Notes: generated by a model from the sequence alone, not told the origin. Shown: positions 9,795 through 19,989, numbered from the stretch's first letter. The stretch: 64,000 nucleotides of DNA from Yponomeuta sedellus (GCA_934045075.1 OW203740.1:19915878-19979877), one strand, 5' to 3'. A program made the numbers and translations.

Positions 9795-10420
9795 CTCGTG
9801 TTGACGTCGTATTCAGCTCTGATGGGTGCGGTGTTATCACAGCCAAGTCATCAGTAGCGGCCTTTCAACTCCTTCAGAGTGCAGGTTTACTAACAACGAA
9901 GTTCGGTGGTGAGATAGCTTTCTTTGGCGTGGTTGTACGCAAGGCCCTTTTAACCAGGAGGAACCCTATTACGGGTACCTCCGGCTCGGGGGAGCGCGGT
10001 GGTTATGTCGGACTCCCCGCCCTGGAAGGGCGGTATACTGACTAAAACTCCTGGGGTGTTCCTCCGCACTCGCAAGGGACGGGGCCACGGGAACGCTTGC
10101 GCACACTACCGCGACACTGCGGGCGCCCTTAGGGGGCACTCCTTGGAGGAGTTATTACCTCCGCCTACTCCGTTGAAGGCGCTACGGCACACATGGAGCG
10201 CCTTCCAGCACAGGACCTCTGATGTACGCATAGCCCTAAGGCAAGTTCGTTGACTTTAGCGCAATCAATCCTTTCGGCTCTGATAGCTGACACTCGGAAC
10301 ATCAATAGCGGAATTTCAACTCCTTCAGAGTACAGGTTTACTCGCAACAAAGGATGTAAAGCAAATCATCCATTGATTATTCATCGGAGTTACCGCACGG
10401 ACTGCTTAAATTTTGATTTG
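9795..10420 (+). repeat. Unclassified repeat containing a diverged direct duplication
   Basis: GC-rich stretch. TTTCAACTCCTTCAGAGT followed by CAGGTTTACT occurs near 9866 and again near 10,316. Each copy is preceded by a GCTCTGAT-containing segment, so about 100 bp is duplicated ~450 bp apart. Between them are CGGCTCGGGGGAGCG and GGGACGGGGCCACGGGAACG. It may be an old LINE segment. No conserved protein is visible. Confidence 0.35.
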
Positions 10421-11059
10421 CTGTTAACCAATAGAACATGGTCAATACTGCAAGGCCTGCGCCTCGGTTTTGATGAATATGAAAGCTATAAGAGACTTAG
10501 TCGGCTTTTGTGTGCATTAATACCAAATGGCGTTTCTTCGAAAGTGCACCAGCTGTTGGGTCCCGAGCTACGCCTCCGATGCGATGTAATGACATGGGAA
10601 TTGTACAGAATTCTACAGCAAAATTATACCCGGTTGGAGTTAACTGGCGAATGATATCGCTCCATTTAAGGTGCTTGATTGCACGCCCTGGTATATGGTT
10701 CCGATAATCTCCCAAGTCTAATCTGGATGCGTCACGAAGTTTGCCGAGAATAGAAGGGTTTCCACGAGATTATCATTATTAGAGGTCGGCCTTGTATGTG
10801 CTAATGACAGGTTCGTGTGGTCACTGCAGGGCTAATGTGTACCTTGAGGCCACAATGTAGGTGTGAGCTTACATAAGTTTGGACTCACAATGTATGTACG
10901 ACACTTTGTGTAAATAAACTTTTTCTTTTGTAGGTGTTGATGTTTTATATAGTTTAGCAGTTTTGTAACGTCTTATCCGGAACTATTAGAGCGCGAGGCA
11001 GACAAAAGTCACTATAGTCAGCGTGACCAAACTAGGCTATGATTAATGCCAAAACTACA
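10421..11059. other. Unassigned sequence, probable retroposon end
   Basis: No domain is recognised in the frames here. Near 10,905-10,930 GTAAATAAACTTTTTCTTTT looks like the 3' end of a retroposon with a polyadenylation signal. Confidence 0.25.
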
Positions 11060-11260
11060 ATACCTTTTGTCGCTGCCTGTACGTAATGAGGTTCGAAATT
11101 TCACTGATGCCGGTGGGTCGCCCAATAGTGCAGTTGGAAGAGCACTGGCACGAATAGCCAGAGGTCGCGGGTTCGAATCCCGGCATGGGTTGAGTTTTTA
11201 GCTTCTAAATAGGTTTTTAAAATTGTCCTTAGCACGGATTATTGCAGTAAAAAGAATATA
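11060..11260 (+). repeat. tRNA-derived SINE E
   Basis: Leader GTCGCTGCCTGTACGTAAT and GAGGTTCGAAATTTCACTG. tRNA-like core with GCAGTTGGAAGAGCACTGGC and a B box GGGTTCGAATCCC. Tail CTAAATAGGTTTTTAAAATT. The core pairs GCCCA with TGGGT, like an acceptor stem. However, the T before the anticodon is missing, and the family is repeated many times, so it is not a tRNA gene. Confidence 0.7.
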
Positions 11261-11352
11261 AAAAGCATTTTTTGTGTGGCACCAAAAATTTATAATCATA
11301 TCCCAAAGTGTCTACAATCACTAACTTAAAAAGAATTCAAACAAAATTTGTT

Positions 11353-11405
11353 TTAGCCCTGAAAATATTCTAACTATTTAATTGTTAGAATATTTTCGGG
11401 GCTAA
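11353..11405. repeat. Short perfect-looking hairpin
   Basis: Two ~22-bp arms, TTAGCCCTGAAAATATTC and its reverse complement, separated by ~9 bp. Directly after it is CCTCGACGTTTCGACGACA, a relative of the Penelope-like GCCGAAACGTCGG motif. Confidence 0.5.
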
Positions 11406-11464
11406 ATCGCGTAGTAATTTATTGCTATTTTACCTCGACGTTTCGACGACATTACAGTCATATT

Positions 11465-11815
11465 CGCCCGTGGCCTAGGCGAACCAAGCGATTGGAATCA
11501 ATCGCTGGATTAAGCAATAACAGGCGCGGTGAGGTACGGGATAGGTGAGCGTCCCGTGACTACCGCTAGTGGCATTTTTCCGAGCGCTACCGTGCTTCGC
11601 AAGGCACGTTAAGCCGTTGGTGCCGGCTGTCATATAATGGCAGTCGTCAAGCCATGTCAGAGGCCTTTTGAGCGGCTTGATAACATCTGACAGTAAGGCT
11701 TGCCACTGTCTTACAACCCTCCACCAACCAGGACCTGGCCCCCGTGGTGGAGTATGGCCGATACCTTCCCCAGGGAAGAGACCCGTGCCCCTCGGTGGGG
11801 ACATAATGTGTTGAT
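11465..11815 (+). repeat. 5S-headed SINE, subfamily 1, full length
   Basis: Head CCCGTGGCCTAGGCGAACC, 5S-like part ATTAAGCAATAACAGGCGCG and GGTACGGGATAGGTG. Body GGCACGTTAAGCCGTTGGTG, tail GGCCCCCGTGGTGGAGTATG to GGGGACATAATGTGTTGATG. One of the most complete copies. Confidence 0.8.
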
Positions 11816-11939
11816 GAAAAAAAAATTATATTCTCGAAAAATGTGTCTTCTACTAATTTATATCATCTATTCTCTACTCTTTAAAGTTTTATCTCTAAGT
11901 GACGCATCTAAGTGGTCATAAAGAAACACACGTATACAC

Positions 11940-12168
11940 TGACAATTCCCTAATTCTTCCCGCGGGTGTCGAAAAAGGCGACTAAGGGACACAAACCGGG
12001 GGGGTGGGCAGCAGCGCCCCTTGCAGTACAATTCCACCGAACTGCGATCCCCAACCCGCATGCCCAGCGTGGGGATTACGGGCATTACCCCCTAAAAAAG
12101 CACAACGTGGCGCTCTTTAGGGGAGGGCTATGTCCAGCAATGGACTAGTATAGCCTGACGACAACTAC
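11940..12168 (+). repeat. SINE-like retroposon D, 5' truncated
   Basis: CGCGGGTGTCGAAAAAGGCG, GGGGTGGGCAGCAGCGCCCC, then GGGGAGGGCTATGTCCAGCA and AGCCTGACGACAAC. It lacks the first ~30 bp of the family. Confidence 0.7.
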
Positions 12169-12466
12169 ACTGACAAGAGCGCGAAAAACTTAAGCCTCCC
12201 ATGCTTATACATTCAGCAAAACAACAAGAATGAATTTCATGAATTTTCGTCTAACTCCGAAAGTTCACCAGTAGGCATTTGTTCCACCAAACAGAGAAAA
12301 CTCGGTGTAATTACAATAAGTTACTTGTTTCGATGTTCTCTGGAAAATAATTAAAATACAAACGAGTATCGAGTGACAGTCTCTGAACAAAAGGAATCCC
12401 TAAAGAAGAGTTTCTGAAAATGTTCCTCCTGTATTTGCCTTATTTATATTTGGTAAGTATAACACG

Positions 12467-12513
12467 CGCTCGTAGTCTAGTGGAACCGAGTGATTAAAAT
12501 CGATCACTTGGAG
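12467..12513 (+). repeat. Head fragment of the 5S-headed SINE
   Basis: GCGCTCGTAGTCTAGTGGAA and a diverged GTGATTAAAATCGATCAC palindrome. Confidence 0.5.
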
Positions 12514-12667
12514 TGTATCACATCGCGCTTTGTATACTGAAAGGTTGAATCATTTTCACATTTTATTTTCGAATGGAGAAAAAAATCCGATTTAGTGATT
12601 CTTCGGAAACTTATAGTACAAGTTTCTAACGACTATTTAATGTCAGAAATAAACAATAAATACAAGA

Positions 12668-12758
12668 AGGGGAAAACCCCCTATGATAGCACAACGTGGC
12701 GCTCTTTAGGGGAGGGCTATGTCCAGCAGGGGACTAGTATAGCCTGACGACGACGACA
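12668..12758 (+). repeat. 3' end of retroposon D
   Basis: GAAAACCCCCTATGATAGC, GGGGAGGGCTATGTCCAGCA, and tail GCCTGACGACGACGACAAG. Confidence 0.6.
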
Positions 12759-12759
12759 A

Positions 12760-13365
12760 GAAATATACATTTAATTTCGTTTCCAAGATGTAGTATACAT
12801 CCATGCAAAAGGTTAATACATCCTTCATGGTGCACTATATAGGTTGCTGCAATAAGATCTCTAAGGATATAATAAACTTGCCTGAAATGTGGTTCAAAAA
12901 ATATGTAAAGTACACGTTATGCCAAAAGGGCTACTATAACATAAAGGATTATTTAGATGACAATGATGTCTGTAATTAAAGCCAGTACAATTCGTGAGTT
13001 CTATTTTTTATAATAATTATATAAAGTCCTTGGCTTGTTTTAAGGCATTGGTGAAATCCCACTATCTCACTGGATAAACTGGAAAACTGTTGCTTGTATG
13101 TATTTAATTGTATAAGTATTTATTTTTAGGTATTTATGTATATTATTATTTAAGTATATGTTGCTTACCTATATGTATTTAATTGTATATGTATTTTTTT
13201 TAGTTATTTAAGTATGTATATTATTATTTAAATATTTGTACCTTATATCGTAGGTTAATTATCTTTATGTTATAAGTAATCATATTCTCGCACTCTTTTG
13301 CTGTTTGTTATCAATATAATTTTCGATTTAACTATTTATGTACATGCACCACGTACCGACTATAT
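12760..13365. other. AT-rich unassigned sequence
   Basis: Includes a local duplication of TTAATTGTATA...TATTTTTT..AG words near 13,095-13,240. No gene. Confidence 0.3.
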
Positions 13366-13369
13366 TCTT

Positions 13370-13532
13370 CATGCAATCCACTCCATCCAAAGGTTGTCTG
13401 GAAGAGATCGCTCTTAGCGATAAGACCGCCAATTGTATAACATTACTTAGATTTAAGAATCATGGTTGTAATATTTTTTCTGGTTGTGCAATAAAGTGTT
13501 CTCTATCTATCTATCTATCTATCTATCTATAT
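13370..13532 (+). repeat. LINE-like 3' end H with (CTAT)n tail
   Basis: CCATCCAAAGGTTGTCTGGA, GATAAGACCGCCAATTGTAT, CAATAAAGTGTTC (polyadenylation signal), then CTAT repeats. Related ends are at 49,888-49,998 (+), 50,222-50,345 (-) and 34,687-34,740 (-). Confidence 0.55.
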
Positions 13533-13538
13533 AGGTAC

Positions 13539-13799
13539 TATCTTCTTCTTCAGGCTATATAGTCCACTGCTGGACATAGCCCTCCCCTAATGAGCGCCAT
13601 AGCGCAAGGAGGTGCCATCATTAGGGGGTAGTGCCCATAATCCCCACGCTGGGCATGCGGGTTGGGATCGCAGTTTGGTGGAATTTTACTGCAGGGGGCG
13701 CTGCTGCCCACCCCCCGGTTGGTGTCCCTTAGTCGCCTTTTACGACACCCGCGGGAAGAATTTGGGTTGGTGCTATTCATAGGCCGACACCACACAGCA
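13539..13799 (-). repeat. SINE-like retroposon D, near full length
   Basis: On the minus strand it starts TGCTGTGTGGTGTCGGCCTA and ends with a CCTGAAGAAGAAGATA tail. The GAAGAA tail here, against GACGAC in other copies, matches the tail of the RTE-like LINE at 29,722. Confidence 0.7.
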
Positions 13800-14036
13800 T
13801 GTAAAAGTAGTACATGCAATTATGTACTATGTATATTTGCAATTGTTTTGTATTTGTTGTTTTTCCAGTGTACAATAAAGAATATTGTTATCTTATCTTA
13901 TCTTCTTATGTAAACTGTTAAATGAACTTAAGAAATTTTTCCATATTTTCTCCAAAATGATCTAGATTTTGAAAGAGATACCAGGTTTTACTTTTAACGT
14001 AAATTAGTGGTACTTTGAATAAAACCATTTTTATTT

Positions 14037-14578
14037 AAAGATGGGCGATTGTGAATGACATCTCTTTTCGAATCATTTGAATTTACTTTCATTTGAGTTT
14101 TTTTTCGAAAACAAGATTAGTAAATTACTAATATTCATTTTCGAATAAGTTTTACTAATATTACTAACTTACTAATCCGCGATTGCGCGAATGCGACTGT
14201 CGAGAATCGAGAAAACAGTCGACAGTTTCGGAAATAAGTGCTCTGCCTCTCTCATTTCGCTTGCTTTAGTGATAATATTCGAAAACACTACTACTGACGA
14301 AAAGACGTTAGTTATTTCGAAATTCATATGGGCCCAATTTTCGAAAACGCTTTAGTCTTGCGATTTTCGAAAACACATTTCGTGGCGGAATGACACGACT
14401 TTACACGAGTCGCGCGCGTTTTGTTCCTTCAATGCTGTCTTCGATATATTGTTTTCATGCAAATGAAAGATCACTAAATTAGTAACTTTTTTTCGATAAA
14501 CAAAGAATATTTTCGAAACATTTGAATAACTACCATTTTCGAAAATTTCTAAAATGTTTTTCGAAAACGCCCATCTTT
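14037..14578. mobile_element. MITE with 10-bp target duplication
   Basis: Ends are AAAGATGGGCG and CGCCCATCTTT (14,037-14,047 and 14,568-14,578). Both are flanked by ATTTTTATTT (14,027-14,036 and 14,579-14,588). The 542-bp interior has at least eight TTTTCGAAAA-type palindromic words and no transposase. A 9-10 bp duplication is typical of Mutator-like elements, so that is the best guess. Confidence 0.75.
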
Positions 14579-14929
14579 ATTTTTATTTCATTTCATATTC
14601 AGCGTAAAGAAAGTCTAAAATGTAACTGTGCACACAAACCTTTCGACTGTTTTAGACGGGGAAATTGATATTATGATTTTGATGAAAATGTTTATTGTAC
14701 AAATGGTTCCGTATCCGTAACCCCACAAGATTAAATCAATAAAAAAATATAATATTTTCGGATCACATATTGCTTTATTGGTAGATAGTAGATACACCGA
14801 TATGTGGGCCGAGAGACATAGAAGTCTCTGTACAGTTACGTACAAAAATAATTGAGCACAGAGTAAATTAGAATTAGTTATTATTGTTACTAATATAGTC
14901 TTAAGTCACTATTGTTGCTAACATAATAT

Positions 14930-14953
14930 CGTCCATCGGCAAGAAAGGTGTCA
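14930..14953 (+). repeat. Left terminal inverted repeat of the DUF7869 transposon
   Basis: Begins CGTCCATCGGCAAGAAAGG and is the exact reverse complement of 19,735-19,758. It is preceded by ATAT. Confidence 0.85.
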
Positions 14954-16464
14954 TAATACAAAAAATGCAACTTTTGGGAAATCACATTTTTAATATTTTT
15001 AGAAATTACTATCGCAATAACTTTATGTAATATTGACAAAAACATTCGGTGAATACTGTGTTGGCTGGAAAAATTATTCATGTTACAAAATGTTTAAAAG
15101 CTACTAAATTAATTTTATAAATTTTGTTTTTTTAAAAAGTTCCTATAAAGTGTCACTTTTTTAGAGTGATTTTTCATTTTGCGATAAAATAATACAGCTT
15201 TTTACAATCATATTTTTTATTGTTATTGAAAAAAAAACGAGTTTTATAAGCAAATTTTATGTTAAAGTTAGCATTTATAACTCGCTATTAACATTAGAAA
15301 CAAAAAAAAAATAACAAAAATGAGAATGTTAGGTTTAGGAGATCTTTTAAAGACGCATAAAAATCTAGTAAATATAAAAACAACTGTCTAAAAGTAATTT
15401 CTTTGTCATAGTCAACATTATGTAACTATATACTTATAAAAATAAATCTGCCTTTACTTAAAAAATATTTTTAAAGAGGTATATTCTGTTCTTACTACGT
15501 AAAAGAGTCAAAATTATACTACGTAAGTTCTAGACCTACATAAAAATAGGAACTTTTTACTTTTAATACTGAGGTACTTTGTATAAAACAATAGGTAGAT
15601 AGAAATCTTAGAAACAAAAATCAAAACTTAATCAAATAAAAATATCAAAATCTTAAGTATGGAACTATCAAACGTTGGTATTTTTGTTCTTGTACCAGTA
15701 CAAGTTTCAAATTATTAAGTTGCAAATGTCAAGTATTAAGCCTTTGTAATTAGCGGTTGAGCGATTGGTAAAATGGCTCATAGAAACGTGGTATATGACT
15801 TGTTCTAATCAGACCCAGCAAATCGTCAAGCTTATTTTTTTTTTATTTTAGGCTTGCATCTGTATGCTGGTTTTAAATTAATTTGGGTTAACTGCTTTTT
15901 CCGTGAAAACACAGTTTCAACAAAGTCTTCTTCTAAAAACGACTTTTTGTAATATAGTTTGGTGGGTTCACCCTGAACCAACTTAAATATTTTGATTTCG
16001 GATATTTTTAACTGTTTAGTTGTTATACCCATATTATCTGCTAATGATTTTAATGAGACAAAGTCAGATGTGCTCATCTCGTTCACATTATAGGGTTTCC
16101 CTTTTTTCTTTGCTGACTTTATCACTTCAATGTATTGATAGGGCACATAAATGCTTCCAGACTTCAATCTTCTTTCAATCTGTTTTTCAATGGTGGAATG
16201 CACTGCATCGCCTTCATTTTGGGTATGGCCAGTTATGAGGTATTTATGGGTGATGCTTTTAATTTTGGAATATTTATTCAGACAATACGCATATAGCGTT
16301 ACGATGAAACGATTTTTATTTTGGCCACAACAATTATCCGAATAGAATATAAAGTCTACTCCAGAATCATCATACAACTCCATTTTTTTTTCAATGTACC
16401 GTAATATACAGGATCCAATTTCATCGGCTCCACGATTGGCTTCCCCTTCGTGCCAAAAGTAGCA

Positions 16465-16467
16465 TTA
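16465..16467 (-). other. In-frame stop in the transposon gene
   Basis: TAA between L-G-T-D-T-T and C-Y-F-W-H-E-G-E. The same frame continues on both sides, so this is a nonsense change rather than the natural end. Confidence 0.65.
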
Positions 16468-16979
16468 TGTCGTGTCAGTGCCCAATTCCGCAACTGTGAG
16501 ATTTAAATTGTTTAATTTGGACTTGTAGTAGAACACCGATGTGTTGCCTCTGGGAAGTTGTAGAACTGCTTGTAGATCATATACCGCTACAATGCAGTTG
16601 CTACTTACGTTTTCTTTATCTCGTTTCTTTTCTTTTCTTGATTCTTCTTTTTCTTCCAAATGTTTTAAATATTTTTCCTTCAGATCCTCCTTGGCTTTAT
16701 CTACTGCCAGTTCATAACTGGAACACAGTTCACATTGGTCTTTTTTTGGTGTAAAGAAACTAATGTTAAACTCAGAATTGAAGATCCTAGAATACATCGT
16801 CTCATTGACGTATTTTTCTTTTCGGGTTTTGCATAGCGCTTGGTAGTCTCGGTACAATTCAGCAAGAGATTTTCCGCCATCTATGTATTCACGTGAAGTA
16901 TTTTTCCTCAGGTAATGGCTCTCCATCCTTGGTATAGAGTTAATGTGATCTCTGACACCTTGTTTTAAATTATCATCAA

Positions 16980-16985
16980 TTTTTT
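16980..16985 (-). other. Frameshift in a homopolymer run
   Basis: Six A on the coding strand. Family-like sequence (ending R-R-G-Q-H-G-H-H-K-K) stops just after the run in one frame. It resumes as D-H-I-N-S-I-P in the frame that would need one more base. Homopolymers are also common error sites. Confidence 0.65.
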
Positions 16986-18108
16986 ATGATGGCCATGTTG
17001 CCCTCGTCGATCTTTTTGTAGGAAACTGTTATCGTTTTTTTCTATTACTGTGCGGATCACGCGGTCATTGATCCCCAAAGTTGCTCTGAAGAAATGTTTG
17101 CAAACTCTTATAGGTACTCCATTTACAGTAAAATAAAAAGCAGAGTTAAGTCGTCGTGGTTTTGCTTTTCCAGTGAATCGGATGATTGGATTGACGGATT
17201 TCATATTTTTATGAATAAAATGTCTTTGTGTCTCAATATCCCCTAGCTGCCAGTATGCCTTGAATTTTTCCTGTCTTTCAAGGTAAGTTATTTTTTCGGT
17301 GCATTTTAGTTTGCACCTATTAATATTGCAGGGGGGCTTCATAGACCTAGCAGGTATTTGTTTGTGAGATTTTGCTCTAGAAATGTATGGGAGACCTAAA
17401 TTTCTGTCTTTCTTGGCTTTATTGCTCAGCCACTCTTCTTTTCTAGATGTTCGTTTTTTTCCTTTTTTTGCCGGTAACGATTGATTGTCGACGTTGGAAC
17501 TCTCTGTTGGAGGTTCTTGACTGCAGGTTCCATGTTCTGCACTGGCAACTGAAGGTGACGGATCATTTGCTGGTGAAATTGTTGAAGTCGATGAGCTCGA
17601 ACTAGAAGAAGATGATCTCGAACTAGAACTTGAACTAGAATCACTAGAAGATGAGCTTGAACTACTGGAACTCGTAGGGGATACAACATTATTTTGGTTG
17701 TTTGAAAAGTTTTCACCTGGCTCTACGGCTGGAAATATTTCTTGTTGCGTAAGTAGTATACTCGGGGACGACCCTCTACGAGATATTGGTATAATTTTTG
17801 TGCTTTCCCAACGTAATAGTTTTTTAGCAACAGGGCGACATTTAACGTAATCAGGATCTTTTACGCTGTCATCACTATCCTCGACAAAATCATCATCACT
17901 TGCGGCCGATTTATCCAACTGAGGATTTGGTGCTGATTGGCATGGATTTTTTTCAGCTACAGGCAAAAAAGAAAAAGTTCAATTAAACATTTATATAAAA
18001 CTTACAATAAACCAATATATTAAAATCTTTATAAATTTTTAAAATATAAAATAAATAGATACATAAATGACAATAAAATAAAGTACTAAAGTGTTCTTGT
18101 TTACTTAC

Positions 18109-18228
18109 CATTATTGTTATCAAATACACTATCTGGCTCAATATCTTTGGGGTGATCAAAATCATCGCTCGCGGACTGTCGCTCCCACTGAGAGGTTGAT
18201 GTGGATTGATTGGCTTGAGTGGCTTCAG
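18109..18228 (-). CDS. Exon 4 of the DUF7869-type gene (repeated exon)
   Basis: 120 nt, entered after a TATAG acceptor and left at G|GTAAGT. It starts and ends in phase 1. It encodes an acidic linker with S-Q-W-E-R-Q, H-P-K-D-I-E and S-V-F-D-N-N-N. It is clearly a copy of exon 3 (same two motifs in the same order), and exon 5 starts with a third, weaker copy. The segment is low in predicted structure and lacks Cys, so it is probably a flexible N-terminal region. Introns on either side are 168 and 152 nt. Confidence 0.6.
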
Positions 18229-18396
18229 CTATAAGCAATAAATGAAATACTTCATAAAATATCTGTACATAAAACCCACAATATATTATTTTTTTTATAA
18301 ACTTTTAAAACATAAATCAAACAGGTACATAGGTAACAATAACATTAAATACTATAGGTATCTACTTAAATGTAACCAGTGTACTTGTTAATTTAC

Positions 18397-18507
18397 CATT
18401 ATTATTATCAAACACGCTTTCTGTTTCAACATCTTTGGGGTGACCATCATCGTGGCTAGTGGTCTGTCGCTCCCACTGAAGAATTGGTGCAGATTGATCT
18501 GGAATTG
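18397..18507 (-). CDS. Exon 3 of the DUF7869-type gene (repeated exon)
   Basis: 111 nt after a TTTAG acceptor, leaving at G|GTAAAT, phase 1 at both ends. It encodes Q-S-A-P-I-L-Q-W-E-R-Q, H-P-K-D-V-E and S-V-F-D-N-N-N. Nearly all of it aligns with exon 4 once three codons are allowed as a gap. The downstream splice site and the intron start resemble those of exon 4, as expected from a genomic exon duplication. Confidence 0.6.
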
Positions 18508-18661
18508 CTAAAGATAAAAGTAAGAAAGGTTAAGTTTAATAAAAAACATAATGCATGAAAACAACGTAGGTACTTAAGGTAGGTAAAGAAAGGTAGGTAG
18601 GTAAAGGTACAAATTAATTAGAGAGTTATTAAATACATCAATAATATACTTATTGTATTAC

Positions 18662-18796
18662 CAATATTAATTTCATGTTCATTTTCTGGCTCAACATCAT
18701 TGAGGTGACCTGATGGTTCATCACTTGGATCTTTGGTATCATTTCGTAACTTACAACTACTTACTGGCCGTAATTTGAGTTTTTTTGACTCGGACT
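18662..18796 (-). CDS. Exon 2 of the DUF7869-type gene
   Basis: 135 nt after a TTTTAG acceptor, leaving at G|GTAATA, phase 1 at both ends. The first part is basic (K-K-L-K-L-R-P), a possible nuclear signal. The second part (G-H-L-N-D-V-E-P-E-N) matches the C-terminal half of exons 3 and 4, so it may be an older member of the same exon repeat. Confidence 0.55.
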
Positions 18797-18987
18797 CTAA
18801 AAGTAGAAATAAAATGTTAAAGCAAAGTCTATAACCACAAGTACAGAAAAGAAAAAAAAAAAAACGTGGCTGTGGCTCAGTAGGGAAGGAACAGGAGAGC
18901 TCTCAATCGACAGATCGCCGATTCACGTTGGATTTGACTACTAGATGTCACTAGTCACTGAAGGCTCAAATATTGTCTGATTCTTAC

Positions 18988-19102
18988 CATATTTATTAAA
19001 ATTATTGAAATTAGAATCATTCTCCTTATATTTTTCAATAAAATCGTCCTCATCTTTTGATAATGCTAGGTTCAGCAACAACTGATTTCTATTGCGCTTC
19101 AT
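18988..19102 (-). CDS. Exon 1 of the DUF7869-type gene, start codon
   Basis: ATG at 19,100-19,102 begins M-K-R-N-R-N-Q-L-L-L and runs 38 codons plus one base to G|GTAAGA. A TATAG just upstream of the ATG could be the acceptor of a non-coding first exon. The phase matches exon 2. The intron that follows is 191 nt and contains a short tRNA-like stretch (GTGGCTCAGTAGG). The start is the first in-frame ATG that gives a Lys/Arg-rich N terminus. Confidence 0.55.
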
Positions 19103-19734
19103 TTTGCCTATAAAATAAAACACCAAATATAGAAAAGTTCAAATGTTCATGAATAGCTTTAATTAGGGTAAATTATAAATAAAATATCAAACAATACCTC
19201 AGAAAAAGAGAACTAACTAAAAAAGCGTCTCTAATACTCGCAAATTAATGAAGAATTTATAAACTTTCAGGCCAAAAAACTGACACAATGTGGGAAGCTA
19301 CAATATTTTTTTATCATGCCAAGATTAAGGCTCGAAAAATACAAGAATACCGTCACATCATATGACATGACTGTTTTGTAGCACTTTTTGATCTCACCTT
19401 AATTAAAAATTACAGCAACAATACCATCATATCATATAATGTGACAATTTTTTAGTAGTAGCGAATTCAAACTATTGTAATTACTCACCGTAGTACAGTC
19501 ATTAAACAGGTTGTGACACTTTTCAACACACACTGTGCACGTCCTCCTTGTATCAAGTCAGATGTGACACTACTAGCGCCGTAAAGCGGCCCAAAATGGC
19601 TCTGTGAAAAAGGGTATTGTACGCCATCTACCCGTCGATTGATGCACTAAAATTATGACAATTTTTCAGCCGGTAAATTTCGCGATCGCGGTTTTTTTTG
19701 CATTCAAAACTCGAAATCGATAAAAGCTGTGTTG

Positions 19735-19758
19735 TGACACCTTTCTTGCCGATGGACG
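19735..19758 (-). repeat. Right terminal inverted repeat of the DUF7869 transposon
   Basis: TGACACCTTTCTTGCCGATG and four more bases, exact reverse complement of 14,930-14,953. Followed by ATAT. TGTGACA words recur inside the right end (19,509, 19,570), and such subterminal repeats are often transposase binding sites. Confidence 0.85.
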
Positions 19759-19789
19759 ATATGGGTAATGCCTGAAATAAAGATTTTTT

Positions 19790-19980
19790 TTTTATTGCTG
19801 GGCATAGACCTCTTCCTCGTCACACCAACCTTATCGACGCCGTCCAAACCAATCTTGTCCATTGCTTTCCGTCGGCTTTAGTAATGCCGTCGACCCACGG
19901 TGGCGGTGGACTAAGGTGGCCACGGTTGGGTGAACGATCGGTGGGTAGACCAGCAAGCCGATGGGTCGATGATAGTTTTC
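19790..19980. repeat. LINE fragments
   Basis: TTGCTGGGCATAGACCTCTTC (minus-strand LINE end), then GGGTGAACGATCGGTGGGTA and GACCAGCAAGCC (plus strand). The second piece matches the LINE end at 32,515-32,710. Confidence 0.4.
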
Positions 19981-19989
19981 ATAATCATC

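Larger units (their letters stand above)
15832..17956 (-). pseudogene. Exon 5: catalytic part of the DUF7869-type protein, broken twice
   Basis: A TAG acceptor just upstream of 17,956 opens in the same phase as the earlier exons. The encoded order is: an acidic start; a long Ser tract (near 17,590-17,680); a Lys-rich stretch; a Cys motif C-N-I-N-R-C-K-L-K-C near 17,315-17,340; the V-C-K-H-F-F motif near 17,095; the S-H-Y-L-R motif near 16,910; a C-E-L-C pair near 16,730; G-E-A-N-R-G-A near 16,440; Y-S-D-N-C-C-G-Q-N-K-N near 16,340; and H-K-Y-L-I-T-G-H-T-Q-N near 16,240. This is the plan I recall for arthropod proteins with DUF7869, an RNase H-like, probably transposase-derived domain. Two lesions are visible: the frame changes at a run of six T at 16,980-16,985 (one base short of in-frame), and TAA stands in frame at 16,465-16,467. 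The natural stop is at 15,832-15,834. No intron can remove either lesion. The gene is therefore recently inactivated, unless these are sequencing errors. Confidence 0.7.
14930..19758 (-). mobile_element. 4.83-kb DNA transposon carrying a DUF7869-type gene
   Basis: The boundaries are 24-bp perfect inverted repeats at 14,930-14,953 (CGTCCATCGGCAAGAA...) and 19,735-19,758, with a weaker match a few bases further in. Both ends are flanked by ATAT (14,926-14,929 and 19,759-19,762). Because ATAT is its own reverse complement, it may be a 4-bp target duplication or part of the repeats. Everything between belongs to a five-exon minus-strand gene plus AT-rich flanks. A 4-bp duplication with TIRs would fit the Sola superfamily, and the RNase H-like motifs in the gene make a transposase role plausible, but neither point is proven. 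I saw no second copy or short derivative in this window. Confidence 0.75.

Noticed and set aside
10250..10654. 134-codon plus-strand frame
   Set aside because: No domain is recognised. It overlaps the duplicated unclassified repeat and other frames of similar length, so a gene cannot be supported.
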